DNA of 64,000 nucleotides from positions 25,254,685 through 25,318,684 of the forward strand of contig CP141140.1 in the NCBI GenBank assembly GCA_035235625.1. Direction: 5' to 3'. The position numbers and the translations under genes were made by a program. The DNA comes from Saururus chinensis (taxonomy: Eukaryota; Streptophyta; Magnoliopsida; Piperales; Saururaceae). The notes under the pieces are model-generated. The model was given only the letters and a program-made list of their open reading frames with translations, searched no databases and was not told the origin of the DNA. This document shows positions 1 through 12,729 of this stretch, piece after piece. The number at the start of each line of letters is the position of its first letter. The first letter of the stretch is position 1.

Positions 1-1744
1 TAGAGTTGGGTGTGGGGCTTAGTTGTGGGCCGTGGGCCTTGCTGCACACTTACGACACGAATTTTGGAGGTACGATACATAACTGGGAGGTGAACGTGTA
101 TTGGGGACATGGATATAAAAATTTAAAAGATTAACTATATATAAGAAATCCATCCATTGGATTCCAGAACCGACATCCAGAAAAAAAAAAAGATGACGTC
201 CAGTAGTTTTTGGAGAAACTCGAGCCTATTTCCGGTTGCTTCGTTCTCCCTCCTCCGTCGTCGGATTCCACCGGTTCTTGTCAGGATCTACTTTGCCTCA
301 CCGCCACGAGTCCATAGGTACCGGCTATGACTGCCGCCACGGCCTCTTCTCTCCTCCACGAGGTACCAAACTTTTCTTCGGGTTTTTCTCTCCTTCAATC
401 CCGTTTTTGAGCTGTGGGTGTACGATTTTGATGTCGTTTGCGGCCGCCCTCAACTAGACTTATGTTTAGTTGGCCGCTAGGAACCCATTGGCACTGGCTA
501 GAGCCACCGCCATGCTTTCTTCGCTCCGGTGTGAGCTACCGGCACTTTGGTCGGGTTTTTATTCACATTCTCCATCACACTGTTCGTGGATTTTTTTTGG
601 ACGCCAGTGTGTTTCTGGTCATCGTCCGGCCACCGGTAGGACTCCATCCAGCTTACCTCAACCCGGTGTCAGTAGGGGTTTGCTATTTCTGACCCTGCCT
701 CACCTCTATTGCCTTGCTCCACCTGATTAGACGCTTTGGGTGCGTCTCGGGTCATTGCCATCGGCGAGCCGTGTGCTATTTTGCCATCCTGGGCTCTGCC
801 CTGGCTCGGCGATAGTGAGGGTCAGCCCCACTTGGCCCGATTATACCTCCGCTCGGAGTGGGCCGCTTGCCTTTGCCCTATACCGTGCGAGATGCACAGC
901 TGCCCGCACCACGTGTATTGGTTGTGGGTGGCAATCGGCAATGTCGCCGCTTCGATCGGCCACCACATCTTGGCCATAGCTCAATTGCCCTTTTGTGGGC
1001 CTTGGGCCACTACAGTCCGACCTGTCTCCCCCTAGAGTGGTCCTTTTGGCCGCGTGTGCATGTGGCCACGCATGTGCTTTTGGGCTTAGGCGATGCTTTT
1101 GCGCCACCTGACCATTGGTTGGTTTTGCCATTGAGTGGAGTTGACACATAGCCCTCTTCCACCTCTCCTTTGTTCTCAAGTGTTACCCCACGCTCTCCGC
1201 CCATATGCGGGCCCTTGTTGACATGAAATCATCGCCGTTGGGTGCTGTCCACAACCAATTTTGACGTCTTGTGGCTGGCCGAGTATGTCTTAACCACCGG
1301 CCGATCTTCAGTGAGTACACCATTGACTTCTGGTCGTACTGCCACCTAGGTTAGCTTAACTTTTCTCCCAGCCGCCCTAGTGTGCCGCCGTGGATTGCGG
1401 GTTTTTTCGCATTGATTTCTAACACCCCTTTGGTCGTGACTAGTTCCAACGCTTCCTAAAATCCTCGGGACAATAGCTCTCTCAGCCAGACAACGGTTTT
1501 AACTACCAACTCCACCACCGATGCCGCCACCATCGTGTGCTCGCCATCAAACGTCATGATTACGAGGTAGGGGAGCTTTGAACTCGTAATTTCATGATAG
1601 CATGCTTTAAATGAGTAGCAGCATGCTAGGACTATGTGATTGAATGCTATGGATGTTAGATTATGATCCGTTTGCATGATGTAAGAGGATGAATTATGCC
1701 ATGTTGAAATGCATATGACATGCATGTTGGCTGTAAGCATGTTG

Positions 1745-2160
1745 GGTGTATGCATGTGCTAGTGATGGCTAGCGTGCATGTTTGAATTATGTATGTATGT
1801 GTATGTATGTGCTAGTGATGGCTAGCGTGCATGTTTGAAGTATGTATGTATGTGCTAGTGATGGCTAGCGTGCATGCATGTTTGAAGTATGTATGGATTA
1901 TGCATGTGCTAGTGATGGCTAGCCATGCATGTTTGAAGTACGTATGGATTATGAACATGCTAGTGATGGCTAGCGTGTATGTTTGAGGTATGTATGGATT
2001 ATTCATGTGCCAATGATGGCTAGCGTGCATGTTTGAAGTAAGTATGTATGTGTATGTATGTGCTAGTGATGGCTAGCGGGTATGTTTGACGTATGTATAA
2101 ATGTGTATGTATAAGCTAGTGATGGCTAGTGAGCATGTTTGTAAGCTACGTATGTATGAC
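1745..2160 (+). repeat. Minisatellite inside the long LTR
   Basis: About seven imperfect units of roughly 45-65 bp share the core tgctagtgatggctagcgtg followed by catgtttgaagtatgtatg. Unit length varies because short gtatgtat stretches expand within it. It lies wholly inside the long LTR and is not coding. Confidence 0.85.
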
Positions 2161-2850
2161 TGTATGTGTATGTTATACGTATGTGTGATAGACATGCGTA
2201 TGTATGATGGCTATTTGCCTATGCTATGGATATGCGTATGTGTATGTGAGCAGAGGTATCAGCTATGGATGGTAAGAAGTATCAGTGTTTGGTATGGATT
2301 TGGATATGGATGTGTAAGCGTATGATGGATGACAGAGGATATGGGTATGACGGGTGAGGTTTGTCAGACAATAAGAGTGTTCATAATTGTACAAGCATAA
2401 CGTACAGATTATAAAGTGAAAAGTAAGCATAATAAGAGAGATATAAGTAAGAGGGTGACAACTGGGTTGACGCTGAGGAGCTTTATTTGATGATGTCAGT
2501 GTAAGATGATTTAGCCATAAGATGGATGGCGAAGTATGTAAGACTGTAAGGGTTTGATGTATGATGTGTTATGATCATGATGTGGATGGGTTAAGTGAAG
2601 TCTGCTGCCCTACTTGGGTTTCGATCGGGCTCAGCTTCGGTTTGATCAGTCGAGGACTGTGAGTTGTTTGGCATAATTATACTGTATAATGTACTTAATT
2701 CAAACTTGAATTATAAGCACAACTAATGGTAGCATTGTGAGTTTGAGACCTGAGGGTTCAAAGGATTAAGTTCTGTGTTTGAGCTGGCCGATAATGAGTC
2801 GACCGAGCATTTCTCATGTCTTGCCATGGTGTTTATCCTATGGGATGTTG

Positions 2851-3040
2851 TTTGTGTGCTGTATAGAGCACCAGACGTCTGATGCTATGTTGAGAGCAAT
2901 GTATGTTTGATTTGGTCTGTGTGTTGTATAAGCCCAGATGTTTGATGCTCTGTTGAGAGCGATGTACGTTTCTGACTTTGGTCTGTGTGCTATATAAGCC
3001 CAGACGTTTGATGCTCTGTTAAGAGCGTTGTATGATTCCG
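2851..3040 (+). repeat. 65-bp tandem repeat, three copies
   Basis: Three copies start near 2853, 2918 and 2983, each with a tctgtgtg-tgtataagcc core, then agacgtttgatgctctgttg. The period is 65 bp. A shorter duplication (actataagacccattatgg, twice) follows at about 3110-3170. Confidence 0.8.
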
Positions 3041-3356
3041 CCCAAGAGTGGCACTGTATGTTTCTGCCCAAGTGGCACTGTATGTCTTCTGCCCAAGAGT
3101 GGCAATGGCACTATAAGACCCATTATGGTGGGCAATTCTATGACACTATAAGACCCATTATGGTAGGCAACTGTATGACCTCCTATGTGTGGGTGTTTAT
3201 GTTTGCGCGCTCAGGTAAGTAGTATCATGGATCTATTCTTACCTGTTTGATCCAGTGCCCCATGAGCATTGGTGTGCCTTACCTTCGGAAAAGTCCATAA
3301 CATCTAGTCACTCCCGGAAGGTTAAGGTGTTGCCCCAGTGGCAGCTTCAGTGGTCG

Positions 3357-3720
3357 ATAGTATGAGCACGACTGTAAGAGTATGTGTATGAGCACGACTG
3401 TAAGTGTATGAGTATGAGCACGACCGTAAGCGTATGAGTATGAACATGACTGTAAGAGTATGTGTATGAGCACAACTATAAGTGTATGAGTATGAGCACG
3501 ACTGTAAGCGTATGAGTATGAGCATGACTGTAAGAGTATGTGTATGAGTACGATTATGAGAGTATGTTTCTGAGTAAGACAGTAAGTGTGATTTTGTGTA
3601 AGTTGTACGAATAAGGTCGTATGAGTATGATTGTATGAGTAAGGTCGTACAAGTATGTATAAGTTGTATGAGTATGCGTACAATGGTACGAGTAAGTTTG
3701 TAAGACCCTGAATAAGGGTG
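3357..3720 (+). repeat. 18-bp minisatellite (gtatgagcacgactgtaa)
   Basis: Roughly 18-20 imperfect copies of gtatgagcacgactgtaa. The repeat gives long open frames on the minus strand rich in Thr, His, Ser and Tyr. These are by-products of the period being a multiple of three and are not genes. Confidence 0.85.
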
Positions 3721-4461
3721 TTTGTGTAAGTTTAATTTGAGGTATGATTTTGGCATGATGGTGCATTTCGTATGATTTGGCATGATGGTGCATTTGGTAT
3801 GACTGTATGCATATGTGCGTGATTATGATTATATTATGTTGACTGCTTCATGTTTGAGTTGTATGAATGCATGTATTTATGAACTTAGTGAGTTCATTGT
3901 TTTGGATTCCCCTACTGGGTATTTTCCTATTGAGTATGAAAATACTCATCACCCTACTTTTTAGCTCCGTTGTACGGGAGGTTTGCAGGTTGTGCGGAGA
4001 GCTCTTGGAGATGGATGCTCATTTCAGCGGTGGATTGATTCCCGTTGACTCAGGTATATGCTTCACTCACTGCGAGTTTATTTCTGCCACGATCCAATGT
4101 ATTGGGTGAGATGAGACGTTAAGATGTTTATATTCTGGACTTTCTGTTGGATTAGACAGTGGACTGTTATGGGACTTGCACTCAGGGATGCCTTGGAGAG
4201 ATTTGTATTTAAAGTCTATGATCATAGCAATTTAGTCGTACGTGTGTTTTTGAGTAGCGCCTGAGGATATTTGCTTTGGCCGTACGATGTTTGACCCTAT
4301 GATGGAAATATTTAGATGGAAAATTGATGTTTAGTGTTTTAAATTATAAGCTGTTTTATCAGGTTTTGATTTCGTCATTTTTCCTCCAATTTACAGACGT
4401 TATATTGCAAATATGTTCCTTGAATTTTAAGGAAAATGTATGAAAAATCTCGGGCGTTACA

Positions 4462-5375
4462 CTCCCCTCTAGATGAAATACAACAATTCTCAGTTTTTCC
4501 ACGTTAGTCGTCATGCCTTGTTAATTAAATTTTTTTTTGCACGATAAACCAAGTCAATTGGATTATCGTCGTTAGTATACTTAGGAAAATGTAACTAGGA
4601 GAGGCGTGGTTCGGTTGTATGCATGGGGCAAGGCAATTCACCCTGTGGGTCGAGGTAATCCTCCTCCTCAAAGACCACCACTTCGACATGGACCCCAAAA
4701 ATAGGAGGATTGGTTGTTGTCCGCATTGCCTGATGTCTAGGTGGCAAGACAAGCTGAAAATTCATTGGCGTTGATGGCTAGGATTGCCCCGGAAGACCCA
4801 AGCCAGAATGGCCAGTGACCATCACCTACATCGGATTGTCTAAGGCTAGAGCCATGGTCGGTCACGTCTACTAGACATTTAAAGAGGGCGGAGTTGGGTG
4901 ACAAGGTGGAGGCAGGAGGCCGCGGCTAGTGCTGGCGTCATCGCGTTCCATAGCGGCCATGATGGAGGTACCGGTGGAACATTCCAAGAGGTACGTGAAG
5001 GCGGCCTTCTGTTCAGTTCTCAGGGCGCGAAACTTCTGCAAGAGTTTTGTGAAAAGTTGGAGCGTCGCGGCATCCATTTGATTACATGTTTTAGCAACTG
5101 TTGGGGGTGGAATCAAGCTGGGAACACCCACCCCCATAGGCGTGGCTCTGTACTATGGTCTAGTTGAAATTGTATGGAGACCGGTAGCTAAATGGGAAGG
5201 AGTTGAGCCCTGAACTCCTCCAGTGGTCAAAAACATCCCGGCAGCACCCTGAGAGCCACTAGTGGTAGGAGGGCCAATGTCCAATTCACTCTGGTTTTGT
5301 TTATCCTTGGCCGCTAGGCCATTGGTTTGGACCATGAATGCTACCCATAAACAGGAAAGACATCTTTGATACCAG
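4462..5375 (-). pseudogene. Broken 5' internal (leader/gag-like) part of an LTR retrotransposon
   Basis: Reading leftward from the LTR at 5376-5765, the first bases are ctggtatcaaag, close to the initiator-Met tRNA primer site used by plant LTR elements. The minus strand then has short open segments (about 5335-5153, 5137-4871, 4752-4525) separated by stops. The middle one resembles the start of a gag protein (QMDAATLQLFTKLLQKFRAL, then an alanine-rich stretch). No pol is left, because the copy is cut off where the long LTR ends at 4461. Superfamily is uncertain. Ty1/copia is slightly favoured by the short LTR. Confidence 0.5.
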
Positions 5376-5765
5376 TGATGTAAACCCTAAGGTTTATAGT
5401 GCATTCTTGATTGTGAAAAGGGAGTGAATAGAGAGAGAGAGAGAGGAACCCCTATTTGTGATGGTAGCTAGTTGGGGTGTGAGAAAGGAGAGAGCTTGAG
5501 GACAACACAGGATAAAGAAGAGATATTATGGTTAATTACTTCTTGATTAACAATGAGGACTTTCGCCCTTTATATAACTACGCCCCCTATGGGCCTGAGC
5601 CTTAAGAAACTAAGACTAATTAGGCCTTATTACAATACTCAAACTAAATTAAATCCTAAGGCTAAAAAACGAAAGTGCCTAATGACTTGAACTTTCCTAA
5701 TATATAGTAAAATCCTACAATCCATAACAGGATGAGTATACTAAGAAATTCTATCTATTGTTACA
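5376..5765 (-). mobile_element. LTR of the minus-strand retrotransposon (390 bp)
   Basis: On the minus strand it starts tgtaacaatagatag (5765) and ends gggtttacatca (5376), with TG...CA termini next to a tRNA-Met-like primer site. A TATA box (tatataaaggg, about 5567-5576 on the minus strand) gives a normal LTR promoter layout. The partner LTR is not in the window. Confidence 0.75.
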
Positions 5766-5783
5766 CAGTAATGACTTGGATTA

Positions 5784-6680
5784 ATTGGAAGAACAATTTG
5801 TGTTTTGTTATATTGGAGATATTCATCAAAACCTTAGAGAAACCTTGAATTTGTTTCACACTTTTTCCTTGTTAGAGGAGCATTCTACAACATTTTACAT
5901 GGAAAAACAACATGGTCCCATTGGTCTTTGCTTTGGGATGATCGCTGACACTTCTCTAGCCACGTCAGCTGCCACCAATTCTGGTAGTGTGCAAGCCACT
6001 TCAAAGGCTGCACTTTAAGCCACTCAAAACACCGACAAAGCCTCTACAAGCACTAGTCTAAAGTGCTTTAAATGTGGAGGAATAAGTCATAGATTGGCAA
6101 ATTATTCTTGTAATAACCATAATGGTAAAGTATTATTCATTAAATATGATGAGAATAATAAGCTTAATAATGTTTCTTTTGATTGCATTAATCCTACATT
6201 TGATGAGGAAGAACTAAATGAAGAGATAATGGAAGGTGATCATGGAAAAACATTGGTGACATGTGGGTTTTGTTTCGCTCCTAAGGAGGTTGAGGGCGAT
6301 CGTTGGTTAAGAAATAATATATTTCATACTACTTGTACTATTGGGTGCAAGGTTTATCATCTTGTGATTGATTAGGGAAGCTATGATAATGTGGTGACTA
6401 AAGAGACGGTTAAAAGCTTCAATTGGAAACTACACCCCATCCCCATCGATACATGTTTTCTTGGCTAAAGAAAGGAAGTGAGGTACAAGTCTATAAATGA
6501 TGTTTAGTCCCTTTCTATATTGGTTCTACATATAAAGACAAGATGTGATGTAATGTTATTGCATGAATACTTGTCATTTCTTACTTGAGTGTCCTTGGTA
6601 ATATGATCAATGTGTGATGCATGATAGCTATAAGAACACATATAGTTTTATTTAAAATAACACAAGGCTTTTAAGAAATA
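5784..6680 (+). pseudogene. Ty3/gypsy gag-protease, first part of the split element
   Basis: Gag C-terminus and protease of a Reina/CRM-like gypsy element. At about 6067-6115 is a CCHC knuckle (CFKCGGISH...C) with spacing slightly off the standard. The protease site near 6370 reads VID-stop-GS where the family has VIDGGS or VIDSGS, so it is destroyed by a stop. After that, similarity continues in shifted frames to about 6680 (KKGSEVQVYK, VPFYIGSTYKDKM). The 5' LTR and the start of gag are missing. The next part of pol is not downstream but lies inverted at 7182-8860. Confidence 0.8.
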
Positions 6681-6979
6681 TGTATAAACTTATAATGCAA
6701 ACTTTTTATAGAGAAAATGCAAGAGAACTTGGGAAATCTTTTGTGTCTTATGATGTTATGTTTTTCTATAAAAAGTGTGTATCTTGTAGCATTTTAGTAT
6801 GATGAGCCAGAGAATTTGGAATAATGGAAATATCTTTAAGTCTTAATTTTTTGATTATTTAAGTTTATATAAGGTGCTAGATTCTTCTTATGTTTTATTT
6901 CTTTGTATGAATTGTAAAGTCTATGTATGAAATATTGTTCATGTCCTTATTGGATTGAATTTTTTGTACATTGGATAGA

Positions 6980-7173
6980 CTTTTAATATATATATATTTG
7001 TTATTGTTTTTGTTTATTGATTGGTTGGTCATTTACCCATTACCCGCCCATTTACCTGATAGGTAATGGGTAGGGTATGAGTAATGAATGTGAAAATGGG
7101 TAAAATTTTTGGAAGCGGGTATGGATATGGGTAAAGCCTTACCAAACCCATACCCTACCTATTGACAACCCTA
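6980..7173 (-). mobile_element. Detached terminal piece of the hAT transposon (inverted)
   Basis: On the minus strand this starts tagggttgtcaataggtagg at 7173, the same terminal inverted repeat as at the far right end (12729), and runs into gggta/tacccg-rich subterminal sequence typical of Ac-like hAT ends. Its orientation is the reverse of what the rest of the element requires. It was carried here by an inversion (see findings). The inner limit is approximate and lies between about 6900 and 7025. Confidence 0.8.
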
Positions 7174-7181
7174 CATACTAG
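7174..7181 (-). repeat. 8-bp target-site duplication of the hAT, inverted copy
   Basis: catactag on the plus strand, i.e. ctagtatg on the minus strand. It is identical to the duplication at 12730-12737 once this segment is turned round. Eight bases is the hAT length. Confidence 0.85.
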
Positions 7182-8860
7182 TAAGTAATCATGCTCGACA
7201 ACTTAAGGCATCTCAAACCCTTTTTTGATCCCCAGACTTATGGTTAAACACAAAAGTAAATTCCTACAAATATGATGCCCACTATGCATGTCTATAAAAC
7301 AATTTCTCTTAACTATTATTATGCTTGAGAGCAGAATGATCAAAATAAAGAATAAACCCTATATGGATCAAATAATGCCTCTAATATCGAAGAGCTTGAA
7401 CAATATAAAATTCAACATCATAGGCACTATACTTGTGCTCCTAATAATTTCTCATTAAAATAAGCAATTGGACGACCTTCTTTACTTAGGACAGTCCCAT
7501 ACCAACTTTTGAAGTATCACAATGTAACTCACAAGGCTTGGCAAAGTTATGTAAGACTAACACAGACATCGAAATAAGTTTTTCTTTAATAAGAATAAAA
7601 GCATATTCAACTTCATTATACCAAACAAAAGATTTTAACTTCACACAATCAGTAATGAGAGCCATAATGGTACTGAAATAGGGAATAAAACTCTAATATA
7701 AATAAGTTAACCCATGGAAACTGTGTACCTCATGTATCTTAGAAGGCCTTGGCTATTGCTTCATTGCAGCAACCTTACTCTCATCCACAACTATCTCATC
7801 CTTTGAGAAAACATACCTAAGGAAGAGTATGAAATCTCGTATAAAAGAATATTTCTTGATAGCTACAAAAAGTTAATCCCTATGAAGAATAACTAAAACA
7901 TCCTATAGATGTTGTAAGTGAGAGCCAATAATGAAGCTATAAATAAGTATATCATCAAAATAGACCACCACCAATCTGCCAACAAATGGACGAAAAGCTT
8001 GGTTGGTTCATCACCCTCATGAATGTGCTAGGGGCATTTGACAACCCAAGAGTCATGACCAACCACTCATATAACCATTCTCTAGTCTTAAAAGTTGTCT
8101 TTCACTTATCACTTGGTTTGATTCTTATTTGATGATAACCACTTTTCAAATCCAACTTGTTGAATATAGAAGAACCATTGAACTGGATAAGAAAGTGATA
8201 CTTAATAATAATAATCTTATTAATATCACTACTATCCATACACATATGCCAACTACCATCCTTCTTTGGTGTAAGCAAAGTTGTCATAGCACACAGACAT
8301 GGACTCTCTCTAATATGTCCCTTAATCAACAACTCAATGACTTGTTCCTGAAGTTCCTATACTCTTTGGGACTTACCCTATAATGGAGACGATTAGGGAA
8401 TGTAGATCAAGGCACAAGGTCAGTTTGATGTTGGATGTCTCTAAGGGTGGCAATCCATCGGGTAGGCAGTAGGCACTCTAGAAAAATATCATGATACTCA
8501 TGTACCAAAGGTATAACCTTTTCGGGAATATCCACACCAATATTCTCCTTAGAAACCAAAACATACACAACATCATTTCTCTTCAATTCCTCAAGAAATT
8601 TTTCCCTAGACAAAAGAGTCATCTTTTTATTGTTTTGGGGTTTACCCACCTCATCCTTATGGGACACAAGAACAATTCCAATGTATCACAATAAAATTAC
8701 AAAATCTTTCAATATAATACAAATATTCCAAAGGCAAGACATTCTCTTTGGACAACATATGTAATTGTTCTTGCATAAAGGTGATCATAAGTTCATGCCT
8801 ATGAGTAAAAACAAAAACAAAAGTAAGTTTTGTTCTTGTTCATCTACTTATGCATGTGAG
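7182..8860 (-). pseudogene. Ty3/gypsy reverse transcriptase-RNase H, middle part of the split element (inverted)
   Basis: Minus-strand pol of the same gypsy element. 8667-8407 encodes the region before RT (PLVHEYHDIFLE, RDIQHQTDLVP). 8332-8102 encodes RT ([34 protein letters not shown]). The RT active site VVYFDDIL is near 7940-7963. RNase H (LYFDHSALKH) follows, and the segment ends near 7182 in a DALS-like motif. Many stops and frameshifts make it inactive, although the YFDD motif survives. Its reading sense is opposite to the gag-protease and integrase pieces that flank it. Confidence 0.85.
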
Positions 8861-8869
8861 TAAAATATA

Positions 8870-11800
8870 TTCAAAACAATTATATTCTTTTTAATAACAA
8901 ATGGTAAGAAGCAAATTACGAATCATTAAGTTATCCCACTTAAGGTACTTGCCGATTAGAGGTACCACTCCCTTTTCCATATGGAAGTGCAATAACATCT
9001 CCAAAAATTGAGTGTATTTTACCTAGATAACACCAAACACAATTTTGAAAGAAAAGATTTATTAAACTCAAATCTCAAGCTGCAAATAACTAAAAAAACA
9101 AGAACACTATAGAAGGTTTAATGTAGGCTCATCAAATGAAAATTATAGAGTACCAAGTACATGTTGCACATGCATTGGCATATTTGCTAATACATATTCC
9201 TACGATATCTAATTAGAGTTCCACTGTTTTACCACAAAATTTGACAATTTCAAACACTATAAAGACCAAATTAATTGCAAAAGGTGAAAATTATTATCTC
9301 CATCGTGTACTATGATCATTTTATACATTATCAATTATCAATTATAAAAGTTTACAATTAATAACTTAAAGAAGTAAATTTTGGAGTTAAAATGCACTCG
9401 TATTAGAACTGCTTGCAAAAGCATCTACAATAGATTCATCATCTAGTCCAATACTAGTAATAATTCACCAAGACACATCTCATCACTCAATTTAAGCTTT
9501 GATTCTGGAGCATTGATTTAAAAATAATATATTAGAAGCATACTAAGGTATTTAGAATATAATAATTGTAATATTAACCACTTACCTTTAAGTTCATTTC
9601 TTATCTAATCTTGAGCACATATAAGTCCTTCTACAGTAGATGGACACATAGAAGATCAATATTGGTCTAAAATATGACCTCCCGTACTAAAAAACAACTT
9701 CAAAAGCAACTATAGTTACATGTATAGCTGAAATATCTCAAAGTCATTTTTGCAACAATTGGATATTTAGCTTCATTATGTGCTCACCATGATAATACAT
9801 CAAATGAATGCTCATATGTACCCCTCACCTTAGGGTGAACTACTTCATCTAAATACAATTCCATATTTGACTTCACATACTTAATTGATGAACTTTACTC
9901 CACAAAGTTATCATATCCACAAACCACAACACTCCACCCACCAACTATTGAACTAGAGGCAGAACTAGATGAGTTTAATTTATTGCCTACATTTAGGTTG
10001 TAATTACTACTTTCATAACTTAAAGGTAACATACAACCATAAGAATCACTAGAAAGATGGCCATGATACTCATTATATAATTCAATCTTCTTCAAATATC
10101 ACTAATTTTTTCATTAGCCTCAAAAACATAAATAATTGGAAAACGATATTCAACCAACATCAACTTATGATAGGGATCCAATATTGATGCAATAGCCAAA
10201 ACCAAATAAGTAGTGCTCCAATATTTCTCAAATTTTACTAGCATTCTCCTTGCCATTAAAGAAACATATAAAACACTACTATGACACCATTATTTGAGCA
10301 TCAAATGAATATTACAAATCTCTTGAAAATAATAATTAGTTGTTGTAAGAGTACTGGCAGACCACAATCTAGTTACATCATAAAATATTTCAAACAACCA
10401 CAAGCAATTTCAGCATTTGACCACTCTTCTTTTGATTGTGCACTTTTATATGATTCATCTCTATTAGCTAGACAATTAAATGCATCTTTAAATTGCAACG
10501 CTATTTCTAACATCAAGTATGTTGAATCCCATTAGTGGGAACATATAAAATTACCTTCTTTTCAGGGGCTTGAGCTTGACTACAAACTTCTATAAGCCTT
10601 GATTGCCTTTGTGGGAAAGACCTGGCATACTTTATGCTATCACGAATCTTAGTAATAATGTCTTTAATTTCCTGTATTCCATCTTGAACAATCAAATTCA
10701 AAATATGAGCACAACAACACACATGAAAAATATCCCCATCTAAAAGAATATTGTCTTTAGGTGCAAATTTCCTTTTTAGTTCTCAAATGGCTACATCATT
10801 AGTAGAAACATTATCATGAACAATACAACAAACCGTTATATCTATATTCCAACCACATAATTTATCCCAAATAACTTTTCCAATTGCATCTCCTGAATGA
10901 GGCCCCTCAACTAGAGAAAAGTTTAAAATTCTTTTATGCAAGTGCCACTTCTCATTTATGTAATGGGCAGTTAAGGACATATAGCCCTTGTCTTGCCCTG
11001 AGGTCCAAAAATCCGAAGTAACACTCACACGACATTGAGCCTTGTCTAGACAATCATACATCTTCTTTCTTAATTCTCCATAAATTTTAATGCAATCTTG
11101 TTTGATGGTGTTTCTGCTAACTATCTTAAACTATGATTGAATTTTTTTCAAAAATATCCTCAAACCAATATGATTAACACTTGAAAAGGGATACTTGTTC
11201 AAAATTATTGCCTAAGCAAGGTCCTCACAACTTAAGTTTTGGTCAAACTAAAATTCTTCAAGTCAATAGTTCCATCCTTTTTCACACCCCTAGGATTATG
11301 AGCATTTGCTTCACTCCAAGATTACTTTTCACCTCTCTTTTATAATATGTACATGCAGTAAGATGGTAATTCAAATGAGTACTCCCAGACCTAGATTTAG
11401 CACTATATGAAGATTTGCAATAATTGCAATCTGCCTTCAACTCACCATCTTTAGTAACCCTCTCAAAATTATCCCAAACCTTAGAAGCAAGCATTCTATG
11501 TCTCTTAGTAGGTGGTTAAAATGAATTACCTGTTCCATGTTCATCAACAACATTGCTATTGCCACCCTCAGCAAGATTGACACTTTTTGACATAATATTG
11601 CAAGTTGTGATCAATGAAAAAAGCATGCGACCAATAAGTTTCAATTGATAAATCCGACATATTATTGTAAACTAAAATAAACACTATGGATTATGCACAA
11701 ATGAATGGAAACATATAATATCAAATGATCAAGCAGCTTTGCGACAAAATGGATAGAATAAAAAAAGTAAATTAGACAAACAAAGGACTCTTAGATAATC

Positions 11801-12729
11801 AAAAGAACAAAACTTTTTTTTCTTCTAAATTTGACTATAGGCTACAATTGTTAGAACTAAGAGTTGGAAGAAGAAAAATAAAATGATGTTTGACATGTAA
11901 AATGTACCACAAGTTAAAAAATGGGTTATTGCTGATATAGCATAATCGATCATAATGAAAACCAAAATCACAATGCCCCACATTAATGATAACATAAGAA
12001 ATCAAAGGATGAACAAAACTTGTCTAGACTCGACTCTATAAAAAAAACACAATGATAACATTAGGCCATTTGAAAATTGTAACAAAAAATGATGGAAGAA
12101 GAAGAAATGATGTTTGACATGTAGAATGTACCTAGAAATTATTCAACAGTAGCACTCAGCGACAACACAGGGGTTGGGAACTTCAATCATTGGGATAACT
12201 AGGGGACAAAAGGGAACCGGGTCAGCGACATAGCAAAAGGGATGGCTGACATCACCTAGCCATTGTTCATTAATAGCTGGGAAAGAGTAGGAAGGCAGAC
12301 ACGTCAATCACTGGGAGAGAACAAGGAGGCAACTAGATGAAGGATTGTAGGAGAACTAATGGAGAAGAAAACCCCCTAGTCGTTCAAAAGAAAATGTAGA
12401 GCGAATTAGGATTTAGGGTTTCTTTGGACTCAAGTGGGGTTACAAGATACTTGATTTGGGACTTTGGGCTGGGCTAGGGTAATGGCAAATTATAGGTATA
12501 TCTGAACATGAGTCTCTATGGTAATAAGTATTATATATTATATTAAAACGTATAACGGGTAACAAGTAATGGGTATGGATAAGGGGTTACCCATAACCTA
12601 CCCACATAATAAATGGGTAGGTAAAATTACCCACTTAGTTTACCTTTGCCCATTTATCAATTACCTGCCCATGAAATTCGGATTGAGTGAGCGGGTGAGG
12701 GGGTAAATGGTTACCTGTTGACAACCCTA
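8870..12729 (-). mobile_element. Ac-like hAT transposon, main body
   Basis: The right terminus at 12729 (minus strand tagggttgtcaacaggtaac) matches the detached left terminus at 7173 over about 18 bp. 12530-12729 is dense in gggta/taccc motifs, the expected subterminal repeats. The interior carries a degenerate BED-finger transposase on the minus strand. The left limit is the inversion breakpoint, which I can only place between about 8860 and 9540. 11600-12500 is the untranslated 5' side of the transposase with no other gene visible. Confidence 0.8.
9590..11593 (-). pseudogene. hAT transposase (zinc-finger BED, RICESLEEPER-like), broken
   Basis: Starts with ATG at 11593 (MSKSVNLAEGG). The BED zinc finger is at 11494-11310 (KADCNYC...STHLNYHL, i.e. 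the C-x2-C and H motifs). The catalytic-core region at 11061-10783 contains SVTSDFWTSGQDKGYMSLTA and VHDNVSTN. 10722-10513 continues CCCAHILNLIVQDGI. The C-terminal dimerisation domain near 9890-9640 reads EHSFDVLSWWAHNEAKYPIV. Stops and frameshifts separate the segments, e.g. a stop just after GTGNSF and a frame break near 11282. It would cut and paste its own element if intact. As it stands it is a relic. Family assignment is secure from the ordered motifs. Confidence 0.9.

Larger units (their letters stand above)
1..4461 (+). mobile_element. 3' portion of a very long Ty3/gypsy-type LTR (left end outside window)
   Basis: The block ends with cgggcgttaca at 4451-4461, the usual 3' end of plant gypsy LTRs that begin tgtaacaccc. 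No primer-binding site follows, so this is a solo or 3' LTR. A matching start was not found, so it probably begins before the window. A TATA-like stretch (tatatataag, about 136-145) is followed by a GC-rich, CT-rich leader (220-1440), which would suit the LTR's promoter and transcript start. Open frames in 230-1200 overlap on both strands, have no recognisable domain and look accidental. Several tandem repeats lie inside. The family (Tekay-like) is inferred only from size and termini. Confidence 0.6.

Noticed and set aside
236..1204. Overlapping ORFs of 64-112 aa on both strands in the GC-rich part of the long LTR
   Set aside because: They run in several frames at once, share no recognisable domain and sit in an LTR leader. 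Composition explains them.
3279..3793. Minus-strand ORFs of up to 153 aa rich in Thr, His and Tyr
   Set aside because: They are translations of an 18-bp minisatellite, whose period is a multiple of three.
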